Shown: positions 11,526 through 20,501 of the stretch, piece by piece
How the letters are laid out: each line of letters begins with the position of its first letter
Numbering within the stretch: position 1 is the stretch's first letter
Assembly: GCA_003858485.1 (NCBI GenBank)
Contig: RQYD01000006.1
Span: forward strand, 1-64,000
Source of the DNA: Clostridiales bacterium COT073_COT-073
GTDB taxonomy: Bacteria; Bacillota; Clostridia; Lachnospirales; Vallitaleaceae
DNA length: 64,000 nucleotides
Reading direction: 5' to 3'
Position numbers and translations under genes: made by a program
Notes under the pieces: model-generated
Seen by the model: only the letters and a program-made list of their open reading frames with translations
What the model was told of the DNA's origin: nothing
Database searches by the model: none

Positions 11526-12776
11526 TTATATCTTTTGTTTGATAATCTCCCATGCTTTTTGCAATTGATTATCCATTTTATTCTTATCAGCTGTTTCCGT
11601 GTCCTCAGTCGGTTCTTCCAGCTCAACCTTGACATCCGGCTCAATCCCTTTGCTATGGATATAATGTCCGTTCGGAGTATAATACTTGGCAATGGTCACC
11701 TTTAAGGCACTGCCATCTAAAAACGGAATGGTATTTTGGACCAGTCCCTTGCCAAAAGTGGTTGTGCCGACAATGGTAGCCAGCTTATGGTCTTTTAAAG
11801 CACCAGCCAGGATCTCTGAAGCCGAGGCACTGCCACCATCAACCAATACCGCAATCGGCATTTCCAGTTTCGCCGAATTGACTGCTGAAAAATCCTCACG
11901 ATTGCCATTTTTATCCTCAATATAAACGACCAATCCTTTATGCATAATTTCATCAGCAATTTCAGTGGCAATTTCCAGATAACCACCGGGATTTCCCCTT
12001 AGATCAATAATCAAGCCCTTTATTCCCTGATTTTTTAACTGGTTTAATTCTCTGCTGAATTGATCGGCTGTCGGTTCATCAAATCCAAAGATCGCAATAT
12101 AGCCAATTTGTTCTTCCAGCATCTTGGCTTCAATGGTTGGAATAATAACCTCATCCCGAATAATCGGAATATCCAGGACATCAAACTTATTCCCTTTCTT
12201 GCGCTGAACTGTCAGTGTCACTTGTGTTCCTTTCTGGCCACGAATCCGCCGGGCAACTTCATCGACTTCAATTCCGGCAATATCATCGCCATCGACCGCT
12301 ACAATAATATCACCGGCTTTCAGACCAGCCTTTTCACCCGGCGAATCCTTATATGGAGCAATAATGGTCACTGCTTTGGTGTCCGCATCACGGACGATCG
12401 GTACACCAATCCCTTCATATGTTCCTGATAAATCACGATTAAATTCTTCAAATTCTTCCCTGGTCAGGTAATTGGTATAGGGGTCACCCAAGGCATCAAC
12501 ATAACCTTTGACCGCTGCTTCATACATTTTATCTTTATCAATTTCTTCAATATATCGTTGGTTGAGCTGGCGATCGATCTCCCGCACCTTTTGCTCAAAC
12601 CAGCGGTTATTTCTGGTCGCACTGCCCGCATTTTCTGCCCTTTCCGTCGCTGGCGGAAGCTCAGCGATTTGGGTCATTAATTCGCGGGTATTATTTATCA
12701 CCAACACGGCTAAAGTCATCAAAGCCACTACCAATAAGGCGGACAATACCCCCAGCCAATAATATTTTGCTTTCAT
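11526..12776 (-). CDS. ctpA: S41 carboxy-terminal processing peptidase
   Basis: 416 residues. N-terminal membrane anchor (YWLGVLSALLVVALMTLAVLVI, residues 5-26), so the enzyme faces the outside. PDZ domain about 120-195 (EGIGVPIV, GLKAGDIIVAVDGDD), then the S41 core: LIIDLRGNPGGYL, the nucleophile Ser in DGGSASASEILAGAL, and the base Lys in FGKGLVQN. CtpA/CtpB peptidases cleave C-terminal regions of envelope proteins or signalling proteins. Position behind ftsE-ftsX and an EnvC/PcsB-like hydrolase is a conserved arrangement in Clostridia, suggesting a role in maturing or trimming division hydrolases (inference). Confidence 0.93.
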   Translation of the reverse strand: MKAKYYWLGVLSALLVVALMTLAVLVINNTRELMTQIAELPPATERAENAGSATRNNRWFEQKVREIDRQLNQRYIEEIDKDKMYEAAVKGYVDALGDPYTNYLTREEFEEFNRDLSGTYEGIGVPIVRDADTKAVTIIAPYKDSPGEKAGLKAGDIIVAVDGDDIAGIEVDEVARRIRGQKGTQVTLTVQRKKGNKFDVLDIPIIRDEVIIPTIEAKMLEEQIGYIAIFGFDEPTADQFSRELNQLKNQGIKGLIIDLRGNPGGYLEIATEIADEIMHKGLVVYIEDKNGNREDFSAVNSAKLEMPIAVLVDGGSASASEILAGALKDHKLATIVGTTTFGKGLVQNTIPFLDGSALKVTIAKYYTPNGHYIHSKGIEPDVKVELEEPTEDTETADKNKMDNQLQKAWEIIKQKI

Positions 12777-12852
12777 TTGTTATCCTCTCTGTGTCAGAAA
12801 GATCCTCTGTTAAAAAATCATTCTTGTGTGAACAGAAAATCCTCTTCATTTT

Positions 12853-14043
12853 TTATTTCGATGTATTATTCATCGCATCCACCCAGGAACCGCCAATCCG
12901 TAAGCCAAAATGAAGGTGATTTCCGGTTGAGCGCCCGGTACTGCCAACCTTGGCCACCATCGTCTTGCCGCCGGTAACAAGAGCTCCCTGAGTAACCGTC
13001 AAACTGGAACAATGAGCATATAGGGTCACCACCTGCTGACCCTTGGCATTTTGACCGTGATCGATCATAATGGTATTGCCATAGCCTCTCATCCAGCCGG
13101 CATGGATCACCTGGCCATCAGCAGCCGCAATGATCGGTGTACCCGCCGGAGCCGGAATATCGGTTCCATTATGCATTGCGCCCAGCTTACCGGTGATCGG
13201 ATCCTTACGCCGACCAAATGGCGAATTGACATAAGTATAACCCGGTAACGGCCATTTTAGCAAACCGGCTTTAAATTTTAAATTACTGGTTTTTTGCTTG
13301 GCCTTTCTTTGTCTTTCCAGCTCAGCGATATAATCATCAATCTTTTTATTGATCGCTGCCTCTTCTTTTTTCTGCTGGGCAATATGATCTTCAATAAAGG
13401 CCTGGTTTTGCTTAGCCTTAACAATTTCCTGCTCTTTTAAAACTCTGATATTTTCAATTTCATTTTGACGGATCAGGGTTTCCGCTTGAGTATGCTCCAG
13501 CTCCGCCCGCTCAATGATTAATCGTCCTTCCGTTTCCTGAATCGATTCTTTAATTTGATTTAAACGGGTGAGCATGCCTTTATCATATTCGACAATCTTG
13601 TTTAAGTATTCCAGGCGATTATAAAAATCCATGGCATTGTCTGATTCCAGCAAAACAGAAATATATTCGGTATTGCCATATTCATACATCACCTTGATCC
13701 GGTCTTTGGTATTTTCATAATAAACTTTTTCTTTTTGTTTGGCCTTGACTAATTCTTCCTGAGTTTGAGCAATTTCCGCCTTTTTATCGACCAATCGATC
13801 TTCCAATACATCCAGCACTCCCTGCACTTCCACATACTGCTGATTGTATTTTAAAATTTCCTGATTGATCTGCGAAATTTCATCCTTTTTTGCCTTTAAC
13901 TCAGCCAAGCTGTCATTGATCTGCTTTTGAATATCTTTTTTTTGCTTTTCCATGTCTTTTAACTTACCGGTTCCGTAAGCAATACTGGAAAAGGCAATCA
14001 GCAATAAACAGCAAACCAGCAACCGCCATATTTTTCTCTTCAT
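12853..14043 (-). CDS. EnvC/PcsB-like M23 murein hydrolase or hydrolase activator
   Basis: 396 residues. Signal peptide 1-24 (KRKIWRLLVCCLLLIAFSSIAYG). Residues about 28-255 form a long two-part coiled coil, as in EnvC and PcsB. C-terminal LytM/M23 domain about 265-390: HNGTD, YAHCSSL and NHLHFG supply the expected zinc ligands, so the domain may be catalytic and not only an activator. FtsEX couples ATP hydrolysis to opening such coiled coils at the septum; the gene follows ftsX with 142 bases between. The RBS GAGGTAATA is at correct spacing. It precedes ctpA by 76 bases. Confidence 0.9.
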   Translation of the reverse strand: MKRKIWRLLVCCLLLIAFSSIAYGTGKLKDMEKQKKDIQKQINDSLAELKAKKDEISQINQEILKYNQQYVEVQGVLDVLEDRLVDKKAEIAQTQEELVKAKQKEKVYYENTKDRIKVMYEYGNTEYISVLLESDNAMDFYNRLEYLNKIVEYDKGMLTRLNQIKESIQETEGRLIIERAELEHTQAETLIRQNEIENIRVLKEQEIVKAKQNQAFIEDHIAQQKKEEAAINKKIDDYIAELERQRKAKQKTSNLKFKAGLLKWPLPGYTYVNSPFGRRKDPITGKLGAMHNGTDIPAPAGTPIIAAADGQVIHAGWMRGYGNTIMIDHGQNAKGQQVVTLYAHCSSLTVTQGALVTGGKTMVAKVGSTGRSTGNHLHFGLRIGGSWVDAMNNTSK

Positions 14044-14185
14044 TATTACCTCCTCTTAGCATGAGGTTTTAGGTTTCTCTGCTCTTAATCTTTCAAACTT
14101 TTGCTTTCTCTGCCTGAAGCCTATCAGAAAGTGGCTTATCTTATCAGGAGCCACATATCCAGGAAACAGGCACATGGGAAATGAG

Positions 14186-15094
14186 TTATACTTTTAGGTA
14201 TTTACCGACCGTGATCCGGCTGCCCATATAGCCAATTCCCGCTCCGGAACCCAAGGCAATCGGGATCAAAATTTGCAAGATCCGCTCCCGGCTCAGGAAA
14301 ATCAAATAATCACTTAAAATGGCATAACTCTTTTGAATTTGCAGCACTACTTCCGGATAAGTATAATAAAATAAAACCAGCGGAATACTGGCTCCGATCA
14401 AACCGATCAAAATTCCTTCAACCAAAAAAGGACCGCGGATCATCATATTACGCGCCCCGATATAGCGCATAATGCTGATCTCCTCATTGCGCAGGGTCAC
14501 TGCCAGACGAATGGTATTGGATATTAAAAACAGGGCCAGTAAAATTAAAATGATCAACAACCCAATGCTGACATAGGTGACTAATTTGTTCAGCGCCTCA
14601 ACCACATATGTAACATCCCGGGTTTCCCGAACATAGCGGACAATCGGCTCAGACTTTAAAACCTGGACCAAAGTTCCCTGCTTGGAAATGTCAGCCAGTG
14701 AAATCTGCAGCGAAGCTGATTTGGCCAATGGATTATCCTCACCAAAGCCGGCCAAAAGTTCCTGCCTCTGTCCAAAATACTTATCTTTAAAACTTTCCCA
14801 GGCTGCCTCCGCTGAAATATATTCGACTCGATAAACTTCCGAGCGCTTTTCCATCATTGCTTTTAATTCCAAAATTTGAGCTTCGGTGGTATCATCCTGG
14901 AAAAAAACCGCCACCCCGATATTCTTTTCAAATTCAGTCATCATAAAACCAATATTCGTTACCACAGTATAAAAAACCACAATCACAAAAACATTAACTG
15001 CAATCGTCATGACCGAAACAACTGACATCCAGCCATTTTTAAATAAATTTTGAATGCCTTGGGAAAAACTATATAGTAGAGTGCGTAAGCTCAT
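14186..15094 (-). CDS. ftsX: Cell division permease FtsX
   Basis: 302 residues from the ATG at 15094, which has GAGGAGAG at normal distance and begins MSLRTLLYSFSQGIQNLFKN, the family's usual start; a longer frame from 15136 lacks support. Four membrane segments: about 23-46, then after an extracellular loop of about 110 residues, three more at about 170-195, 225-250 and 270-290. FtsX transmits FtsE ATP hydrolysis to the extracellular coiled-coil hydrolase (the next gene). It overlaps the end of ftsE by 26 bases. Confidence 0.93.
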   Translation of the reverse strand: MSLRTLLYSFSQGIQNLFKNGWMSVVSVMTIAVNVFVIVVFYTVVTNIGFMMTEFEKNIGVAVFFQDDTTEAQILELKAMMEKRSEVYRVEYISAEAAWESFKDKYFGQRQELLAGFGEDNPLAKSASLQISLADISKQGTLVQVLKSEPIVRYVRETRDVTYVVEALNKLVTYVSIGLLIILILLALFLISNTIRLAVTLRNEEISIMRYIGARNMMIRGPFLVEGILIGLIGASIPLVLFYYTYPEVVLQIQKSYAILSDYLIFLSRERILQILIPIALGSGAGIGYMGSRITVGKYLKV

Positions 15095-15770
15095 GCCAAT
15101 ACTCTCCTCTCGTGTCATCCCGGGCAATTCGTCCATTCTGAATAGTAATGACTCGCTTCTTCATGGTATTGACAATTTCCCGATCATGAGTGATCACTAC
15201 CACTGTAGTCCCACGTAAATTGATATCCTTTAATAAGTTAATAATTGCCCAGGACCTTTGTGGATCCAAGTTACCCGTTGGCTCATCAGCCAACAAAATT
15301 GGCGGATTATTGGCCAATGCTCTGGCCAGCGCCACTCTTTGCTGTTCACCGCCCGATAACTGATTCGGCTTTTTCTTTTCATAGCCCTTTAAACCAACCA
15401 TATTCAGCAATGCCGGCACTGTCTTGCGGATCACTGATTTGGGTGTTTCTGTTACCTCTAAAGCAAAAGCCACATTTTCATAAACGGTTCTATCCTTAAG
15501 TAAGCGGAAATCCTGAAACACCACCCCTAAACTGCGGCGAAGCTTCGGCACTTTACTTTTATGAATTCGGGCGATATCCACATCCTCAATATAAATCGCT
15601 CCACTGCTGGCTTCAATTTCCCGAAGCAGCAACTTAAACAATGTAGTCTTACCCGAACCACTGTCGCCGACAATAAAAACAAACTCTCCTTTATTTATTT
15701 TAAAGGAAACCTGATCCAGCGCTTTCACACCACCTGGATACTCCTTGGTTACATTTTCTAAACGAATCAT
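15069..15770 (-). CDS. ftsE: Cell division ATP-binding protein FtsE
   Basis: 233 residues. ABC ATPase with Walker A GDSGSGKTTLFKLLL (35-49), Q-loop VFQDFRLL, signature LSGGEQQRVALARALA and Walker B ILLADEPTGNLDP; the last two are typical of FtsE/LolD-type proteins. It starts with MIRLENVTKEYPGG and has AAGGAGATGGC before the ATG. It partners with FtsX to control septal peptidoglycan hydrolysis. First gene of ftsE-ftsX-M23-ctpA. Confidence 0.95.
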   Translation of the reverse strand: MIRLENVTKEYPGGVKALDQVSFKINKGEFVFIVGDSGSGKTTLFKLLLREIEASSGAIYIEDVDIARIHKSKVPKLRRSLGVVFQDFRLLKDRTVYENVAFALEVTETPKSVIRKTVPALLNMVGLKGYEKKKPNQLSGGEQQRVALARALANNPPILLADEPTGNLDPQRSWAIINLLKDINLRGTTVVVITHDREIVNTMKKRVITIQNGRIARDDTRGEYWHELTHSTI

Positions 15771-15808
15771 GCCATCTCCTTATTCAATACTTCTTCCTGC
15801 ATAACAGG

Positions 15809-15837
15809 CAGGATTGACCTTTGAAAAGCCAATCCTG
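15809..15837. other. Inverted repeat between the CdaR-like gene and ftsE
   Basis: CAGGATTG / CAATCCTG with a 13-base spacer. There is no T-run on the minus strand, so it is not a typical terminator; it may be an attenuating or processing structure before ftsE. Confidence 0.4.
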
Positions 15838-15922
15838 AATCTGTATTATTTCCTGCTATCTGTAACATATTCAAGCATATTGATGATTTCCTTATCCGGC
15901 CATGATTTTACCAGTGTAAAAC

Positions 15923-17017
15923 CTAATACATGGAATGATCCTGCATATATCTCATATATCGAACTACCATTAAAGCGATCTTAAAGGTAATCGCATCTTC
16001 AAACACCCGCAAATCCAGACCGGTGTTTTTTTGCAGTTTATCCAAACGATAGACCAATGTATTTCTGTGAATATAAAGCTGTCTGGAAGTTTCGGATACA
16101 TTTAAGCTGTTTTCAAAAAATTTATTAATGGTAGTCAAGGTTTCTTCATCAAATTGATCCGGTGACTTGCCATGGAAAATTTCATCAATAAACATCCGGC
16201 ACAGGGCCAACGGCAGCTGATAGATCAAACGGCCAATGCCCAGATTTTCATAGGCGATCACATTGTGCTCCTGATAGAAAATCTTACCGACTTCTAATGA
16301 CATCTTGGCCTCTTTATAAGATTTGGAAACATCTTTAATATCATTAACCACTGTACCAATGGCTACATAAGCCTGACTCATAGCTTCTGAGTTGATGGTG
16401 TCAACGATCATATTAGCCAAATTAATAATATCCTTCCGGCTGTCGGTCGGCTTTAATGCCTTAACGACAATGATGTTTTTCTCATCAACCGCTGTAATAA
16501 AATCCTGTGATTTTGGTGAAAACAAACTTTTTACCACTTCCAGTGAGCTATTGTCCTTTTCCAATTTGGTTTCAACAATTAAAGCCACCCGTGGGATATC
16601 GGTTTCAATATGCAGTTTCTTTGACCGATTGTAAATATCAACCAGCAGCAAGTTGTCCAGCAATAAGTTTTTAACAAAATTGTCCTTATCAAATCTTTCT
16701 TTATAAGCAACCAGCAAATTTTGAATTTGAAAGGAGGCAATTTTACCAATCTTATAGACATCTTCTGCTTCTCCTTTAACGGTAATAATATACTCAACTG
16801 TACTTTCATCAAAAACCTTGAAAAATTGATACCCCTGAACCAACTGACTCTCGGCTTGTGAATTGACAAAGTCCAGTACTGAAAAATTATAATCAGCGAA
16901 AGTATCTTCTTCGGTTGAGGCTAATACTCGTCCTTCGGCGTCCATCACCGTTAAATCCATTCGGGTAATTGTTTTTAACCCTTCAATTGTGGTTTGTAAA
17001 ATTTGATTTGATATCAT
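15923..17017 (-). CDS. CdaR/PucR family transcriptional regulator
   Basis: 364 residues. N-terminal sensor part (1-about 130) starts ISNQILQTTIEGLKTITRMD and resembles the diacid-recognition domain of CdaR; a middle degenerate GGDEF-like segment follows; the C-terminal helix-turn-helix (about 300-355) reads SLNVSETSRQLYIHRNTLVY, the HTH_30 motif typical of PucR/CdaR proteins. CdaR-type regulators activate genes for sugar-diacid or glycerate use, but many clostridial members sit next to unrelated genes as here; the effector is unknown. Strong GGAGAAGAGC before the ATG. Confidence 0.88.
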   Translation of the reverse strand: MISNQILQTTIEGLKTITRMDLTVMDAEGRVLASTEEDTFADYNFSVLDFVNSQAESQLVQGYQFFKVFDESTVEYIITVKGEAEDVYKIGKIASFQIQNLLVAYKERFDKDNFVKNLLLDNLLLVDIYNRSKKLHIETDIPRVALIVETKLEKDNSSLEVVKSLFSPKSQDFITAVDEKNIIVVKALKPTDSRKDIINLANMIVDTINSEAMSQAYVAIGTVVNDIKDVSKSYKEAKMSLEVGKIFYQEHNVIAYENLGIGRLIYQLPLALCRMFIDEIFHGKSPDQFDEETLTTINKFFENSLNVSETSRQLYIHRNTLVYRLDKLQKNTGLDLRVFEDAITFKIALMVVRYMRYMQDHSMY

Positions 17018-17227
17018 GCTCTTCTCCTTTGCCAGTTTCCCGTTCTGTATTTTATTAACTCACCATTTTTACTGTTTAACCTTGCGCTGACCAAAATCAG
17101 AAAATGGATCCCTCCTCTTTCACTGAATTCTGTCCATTTTCCATCTGCCTTTCGACTTTTTTTTCTGTAAATAGCGATACAGATTCGATTTTTTAACCTG
17201 CTATTCCTATTTTATAGCATTTTGTTC
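17018..17227. other. Upstream region of the CdaR-like gene
   Basis: AT-rich, no frame with an RBS. It must contain the minus-strand promoter of the regulator gene, but no clear -35/-10 pair stands out. Confidence 0.35.
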
Positions 17228-17275
17228 AAAAAAAAAAGAGGAAAGCAAAACTTTGTGCATTTCCTCTATTTTTTC
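17228..17275 (-). terminator. Terminator of the zinc-ribbon protein gene
   Basis: Stem AGAGGAAA (17237-17244) / TTTCCTCT (17260-17267), with A-tract and T-tract on either side, so it can act on both strands. It resembles the terminator at 20328-20366. Confidence 0.8.
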
Positions 17276-17438
17276 TGCCTTATTTTCCTTTTTATTGTTC
17301 GTTTTTTTGATTTTTTGACTAAATCTGCCAAATCACCGGTAAAATAAATCCGCCCTCATATCTTTGGGAACAAGCCTATTTTAAAAAGGGATATTGCCTG
17401 ATATGTTAGCGCCGGATTGGCAGCAAGAAGGTTCTTAA
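17276..17438. repeat. Trailer sequence, diverged duplicate of 20367-20501
   Basis: The stretch between the stop codon of the zinc-ribbon gene and its terminator is visibly related to the same stretch behind the sugar ABC ATPase gene (20367-20501). Shared blocks in the same order: TTTTTATTGT, GTTTTTTTGAT-TTTT-ACTAA, TGCCAAAT, and ATTTTAAAAA-GG. The terminators next to them are also alike. Confidence 0.6.
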
Positions 17439-19913
17439 TTATTTAAGACTCTTTTGTCCGTTAAACTTAAGATTAAACTTACCGACCGTAAAGTTCACAT
17501 TTTGGTCTGAATGCAAATAAATCATATTTCCCCGTTTAGTAAACTTGAAGGGAATGTCCGTCACTCCCAGCTGAATAGCATTATCATTAGGAACCGACAC
17601 CAACTTTGCAGTCAGCATTCCCTTACTTTCGTTATAAGTACAGGCATAAAGATAGACCTCGTTCGGAGAGGAATTCATGATCATTTTAAGTTTTATTTTT
17701 CCATCCTCCTGATAGATCGTAAATGTGTAGGGAACATTTTCCATAGTCGCTGTATCCGAATTGGCGATCGGACCGGTAACGGTTCCTTCCCCAAAGGTCT
17801 CATTCATGTAATCCGCAAACCGTTTCAATCCGCTTGATTCAACTGTCAGAGTCCCTTTCACCTCCTGGTAAGTGCCGCATATTTCCGAAACGGTTGGAAT
17901 ACCTTCTGTCGGGACTTCAATCCCGGCTTTTAAGAGGCCTTTCTTTTTCAAAAACCTTACCATATGCTGTTTGATCTCATCCATGTTCTTGCCATCCAAT
18001 GCTGCACCGATCCATTCAAAAACCAGTTCGGCATAATCAGCCCGCTCCTGTTTCTTCACATCGATCAAGCCGGTCAGAAATTGACGAATACGATAAATCT
18101 CATTCAGCCTGGTCATTGGGTCTTTGCCCAAAATGTTGTCATAGCCCGAGAAATCAAGAGTTGAGCTCAGATCTTCAATGAACCGGTGTTCCTTTTTTTT
18201 CATTTGCTCGGCGGCTTCTTCACATTGATATCTTTCCTCGAAATATGCTCGTAAACGTTCCCTGGTAAAGTTATTGATCTCTTCAAACTTTTCTGCCGGA
18301 AGTTTTTTAAGCTGACTTTCTTTCCAGCCTCTATTAAAACAATATTCTGTTACATAATCATCTTTTAGAAATCTATAAGCGCCCCTACCAGAACTGAACC
18401 AAAATGAATAGTCAACAGAGTACCACAAATCATCAAAATTCCTGGCTCCAAACTCACCGGAACCGTTTTTATACATCTGATAAAGTTTTTCAACCTCTGC
18501 GGCTTTAAAATTCTGCTTGATGGAATTGGCTGAGGCGATCGTCAGGTCGACTACTGCATTAACGACGCTTGCTGTCGGATACAGCGAAATGATCACACTG
18601 CCGACATCACGTACAACCTGTCTGTAATCGCCGGTTTCCAGACTGCCGACAATACTGCCGGACTTAGCAGTAACGCCGGCAATGATCTTGGCCGGATTTG
18701 CACTGATGTCCTTGCCGAATTTGGCTTGCAACAATTTATGGGCAATGACTTCACAGGTCGTCTGAGTTAGCGCCTCATTAAACGCATCCGCATTTTTATT
18801 CTCCTTATACTTATATCCTGCCGTGACAAGATTTGCTATATGACCGGCCGCTTCCCCTTTAGTGCCTGATAAAGTCTGATCCATAATGGAACCGGCAATG
18901 GCGTTTATAAAATCTGCCGTTTCTTCTTTGGGAATTCCCAGCTTTTTCAGATTTTTTTCGAGTTCCGGCCCAAGCGATTCTTTTAGTTCCCTGATCCCTT
19001 TCTGATTCATGGCCGACTGCATACAGTATGCGTCAAGATAAACATCGACCGCCTTGTCTTTACTTGCCAGTACTGGCGTATTTTCCGAAAAATGAGGCAA
19101 GGTATAGGTCAGGACATTATTTTCCCAATCCATTTTGTCAAACGGATAGTATTCGTAGTCCTGCTTTTGCTCATTGAAGTATGCCATGAAATAACGGCTG
19201 CGTTTGTCAGTCCGCATTCTTTCCGGAATTTCCATGGTCACCGTAACACCCTCTCCCAGATACCCACCTTTATAACCCGAAGCTTTGATCCGAATGGGCG
19301 AGCCGATAGCCTGAAAATCCTTTTCTTTTTTCTGAGCGATCGGGACATACTCTACCGTGATCTCTGTTCCATCTGGAAATGTTCCCGGTTCGATTTCAAT
19401 CAAGTATCCATTCTCTGACATGGTTCCTACTGTGCAGACTTGGCGGTTGTCGATTACTTTCGATACACTCGATCCCTGCTTATAGATTTCCGGCATTGGC
19501 TTGGTCAGCCGGGCAACATCATGGACCCAGCCGGGCTTATATAGACCGGTATAAACAAGTCCAACCAAAATCGCCATTACTATTACGAACTTGAGAAATG
19601 TATATTTCTTTTTTGGCTTTGGCCACATCGGGCCGACCGGTACTCCCGGATATCCTGATGGCATTGAGCCGACCGGTGCTGCCGGATATCCTGACGGCAT
19701 TGAGCCGACCGGTGCTGCCGGATATCCTGATGGCATTGAACCAACCGGTGCTGTCGGATATCCCGGCGGCATCGGGCTGACCAGCTCTCCCGAATATGAC
19801 GGCTGCGCTGGTGCTTGAGCCTGAACCAGTGATGCAATTTTATTGCCGCAATTTGTACAGTAAAATGCATTATCCTTTACAGGTTTCCCGCAATTAGTAC
19901 AAAAACTTGCCAT
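17439..19913 (-). CDS. Zinc-ribbon membrane protein with Pro/Gly repeats and large extracellular region
   Basis: 824 residues. N-terminal double CxxC zinc ribbon (FCTNCGKPVKDNAFYCTNCG, 4-23), a proline/glycine linker with four 12-residue repeats of the type GYPAAPVGSMPS (about 45-93), basic KPKKKY, one membrane segment (FVIVMAILVGLVYTGLY, about 109-125), then about 700 residues outside. The outer part is polar, with a helical middle (KKQERADYAELVFEWIG, coiled-coil-like) and a C-terminal beta-rich section (about 680-824). Zinc-ribbon plus single-pass topology is common in clostridial surface proteins of unknown role; I do not recognise the outer domains. RBS GAGGAATTGTT. Monocistronic, between two similar terminators. 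Confidence 0.8.
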   Translation of the reverse strand: MASFCTNCGKPVKDNAFYCTNCGNKIASLVQAQAPAQPSYSGELVSPMPPGYPTAPVGSMPSGYPAAPVGSMPSGYPAAPVGSMPSGYPGVPVGPMWPKPKKKYTFLKFVIVMAILVGLVYTGLYKPGWVHDVARLTKPMPEIYKQGSSVSKVIDNRQVCTVGTMSENGYLIEIEPGTFPDGTEITVEYVPIAQKKEKDFQAIGSPIRIKASGYKGGYLGEGVTVTMEIPERMRTDKRSRYFMAYFNEQKQDYEYYPFDKMDWENNVLTYTLPHFSENTPVLASKDKAVDVYLDAYCMQSAMNQKGIRELKESLGPELEKNLKKLGIPKEETADFINAIAGSIMDQTLSGTKGEAAGHIANLVTAGYKYKENKNADAFNEALTQTTCEVIAHKLLQAKFGKDISANPAKIIAGVTAKSGSIVGSLETGDYRQVVRDVGSVIISLYPTASVVNAVVDLTIASANSIKQNFKAAEVEKLYQMYKNGSGEFGARNFDDLWYSVDYSFWFSSGRGAYRFLKDDYVTEYCFNRGWKESQLKKLPAEKFEEINNFTRERLRAYFEERYQCEEAAEQMKKKEHRFIEDLSSTLDFSGYDNILGKDPMTRLNEIYRIRQFLTGLIDVKKQERADYAELVFEWIGAALDGKNMDEIKQHMVRFLKKKGLLKAGIEVPTEGIPTVSEICGTYQEVKGTLTVESSGLKRFADYMNETFGEGTVTGPIANSDTATMENVPYTFTIYQEDGKIKLKMIMNSSPNEVYLYACTYNESKGMLTAKLVSVPNDNAIQLGVTDIPFKFTKRGNMIYLHSDQNVNFTVGKFNLKFNGQKSLK
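19635..19778. repeat. 36-bp in-frame tandem repeat, four units
   Basis: Units 19635-19670, 19671-19706, 19707-19742 and 19743-19778. The first three are nearly identical; the fourth has diverged. Each encodes twelve residues of the Pro/Gly linker, so gain or loss of a unit would keep the frame and change only the distance between zinc ribbon and membrane. Confidence 0.92.
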
Positions 19914-20327
19914 AACAATTCCTCCTCCCTGATCCCTTCTGTCTTACGACTGCTTGTAGACATTATGTTCCCTGACTTCGCTCACCAAAGGAACAGATCG
20001 AATAAATAAGCCGGCTGCTCCTTTGTTTTCTGTCTTTCCCTTGCCGACATGAAACCATGACTAAAAGAAGAGTAATCAAAGTTCCCTATTCTGTTCCTAT
20101 CTTTCTGCATATAATTATAGCATTTTATATAAAGAAAAACAAAGATTTTTTCTGTTTATTTGCATATAAAACAGGACATCAAGTTAAAATCAAATTAATA
20201 GACTGCTCCAAAAAGCATATCGCCTTCTAATATCAGGATTCTATTCAAACCTTTACAATAAATCGGATTTTTAATGATATCTGATATCAAAATCAGATAT
20301 CATTCCTATGTTTATCGTATTTAATAC
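19914..20327. other. Upstream region of the zinc-ribbon gene with a long palindrome
   Basis: No gene. A perfect 13-bp inverted repeat AATGATATCTGAT / ATCAGATATCATT with a six-base loop lies at 20273-20304, between the sugar ABC ATPase terminator and the zinc-ribbon gene. It has no T-run and could be an operator or an RNA hairpin. The rest is AT-rich with no clear promoter. Confidence 0.55.
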
Positions 20328-20366
20328 AAAAAAAGAGGAATGCAGCACTTATGCATTTCCTCTTTT
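20328..20366 (-). terminator. Terminator of the sugar ABC ATPase gene
   Basis: Stem GAGGAATGCA (20335-20344) / TGCATTTCCTC (20352-20362, one mismatch), flanked by seven A and five T, active in principle on both strands. Confidence 0.8.
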
Positions 20367-20501
20367 TCATCTTTTTCATCTTTTTTATTGTATGTTTTTT
20401 GATATTTTAACTAAGTTTGCCAAATATCGCTCAAACAATTGAGACATTCCTATTTGGGGCATCCCCATTTTAAAAACGGAGAGTGCTCAATCAGCTTATA
20501 A

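Noticed and set aside
19635-19778. CRISPR-like 36-bp repeats
   Set aside because: They are contiguous without spacers and in frame, encoding a Pro/Gly linker.
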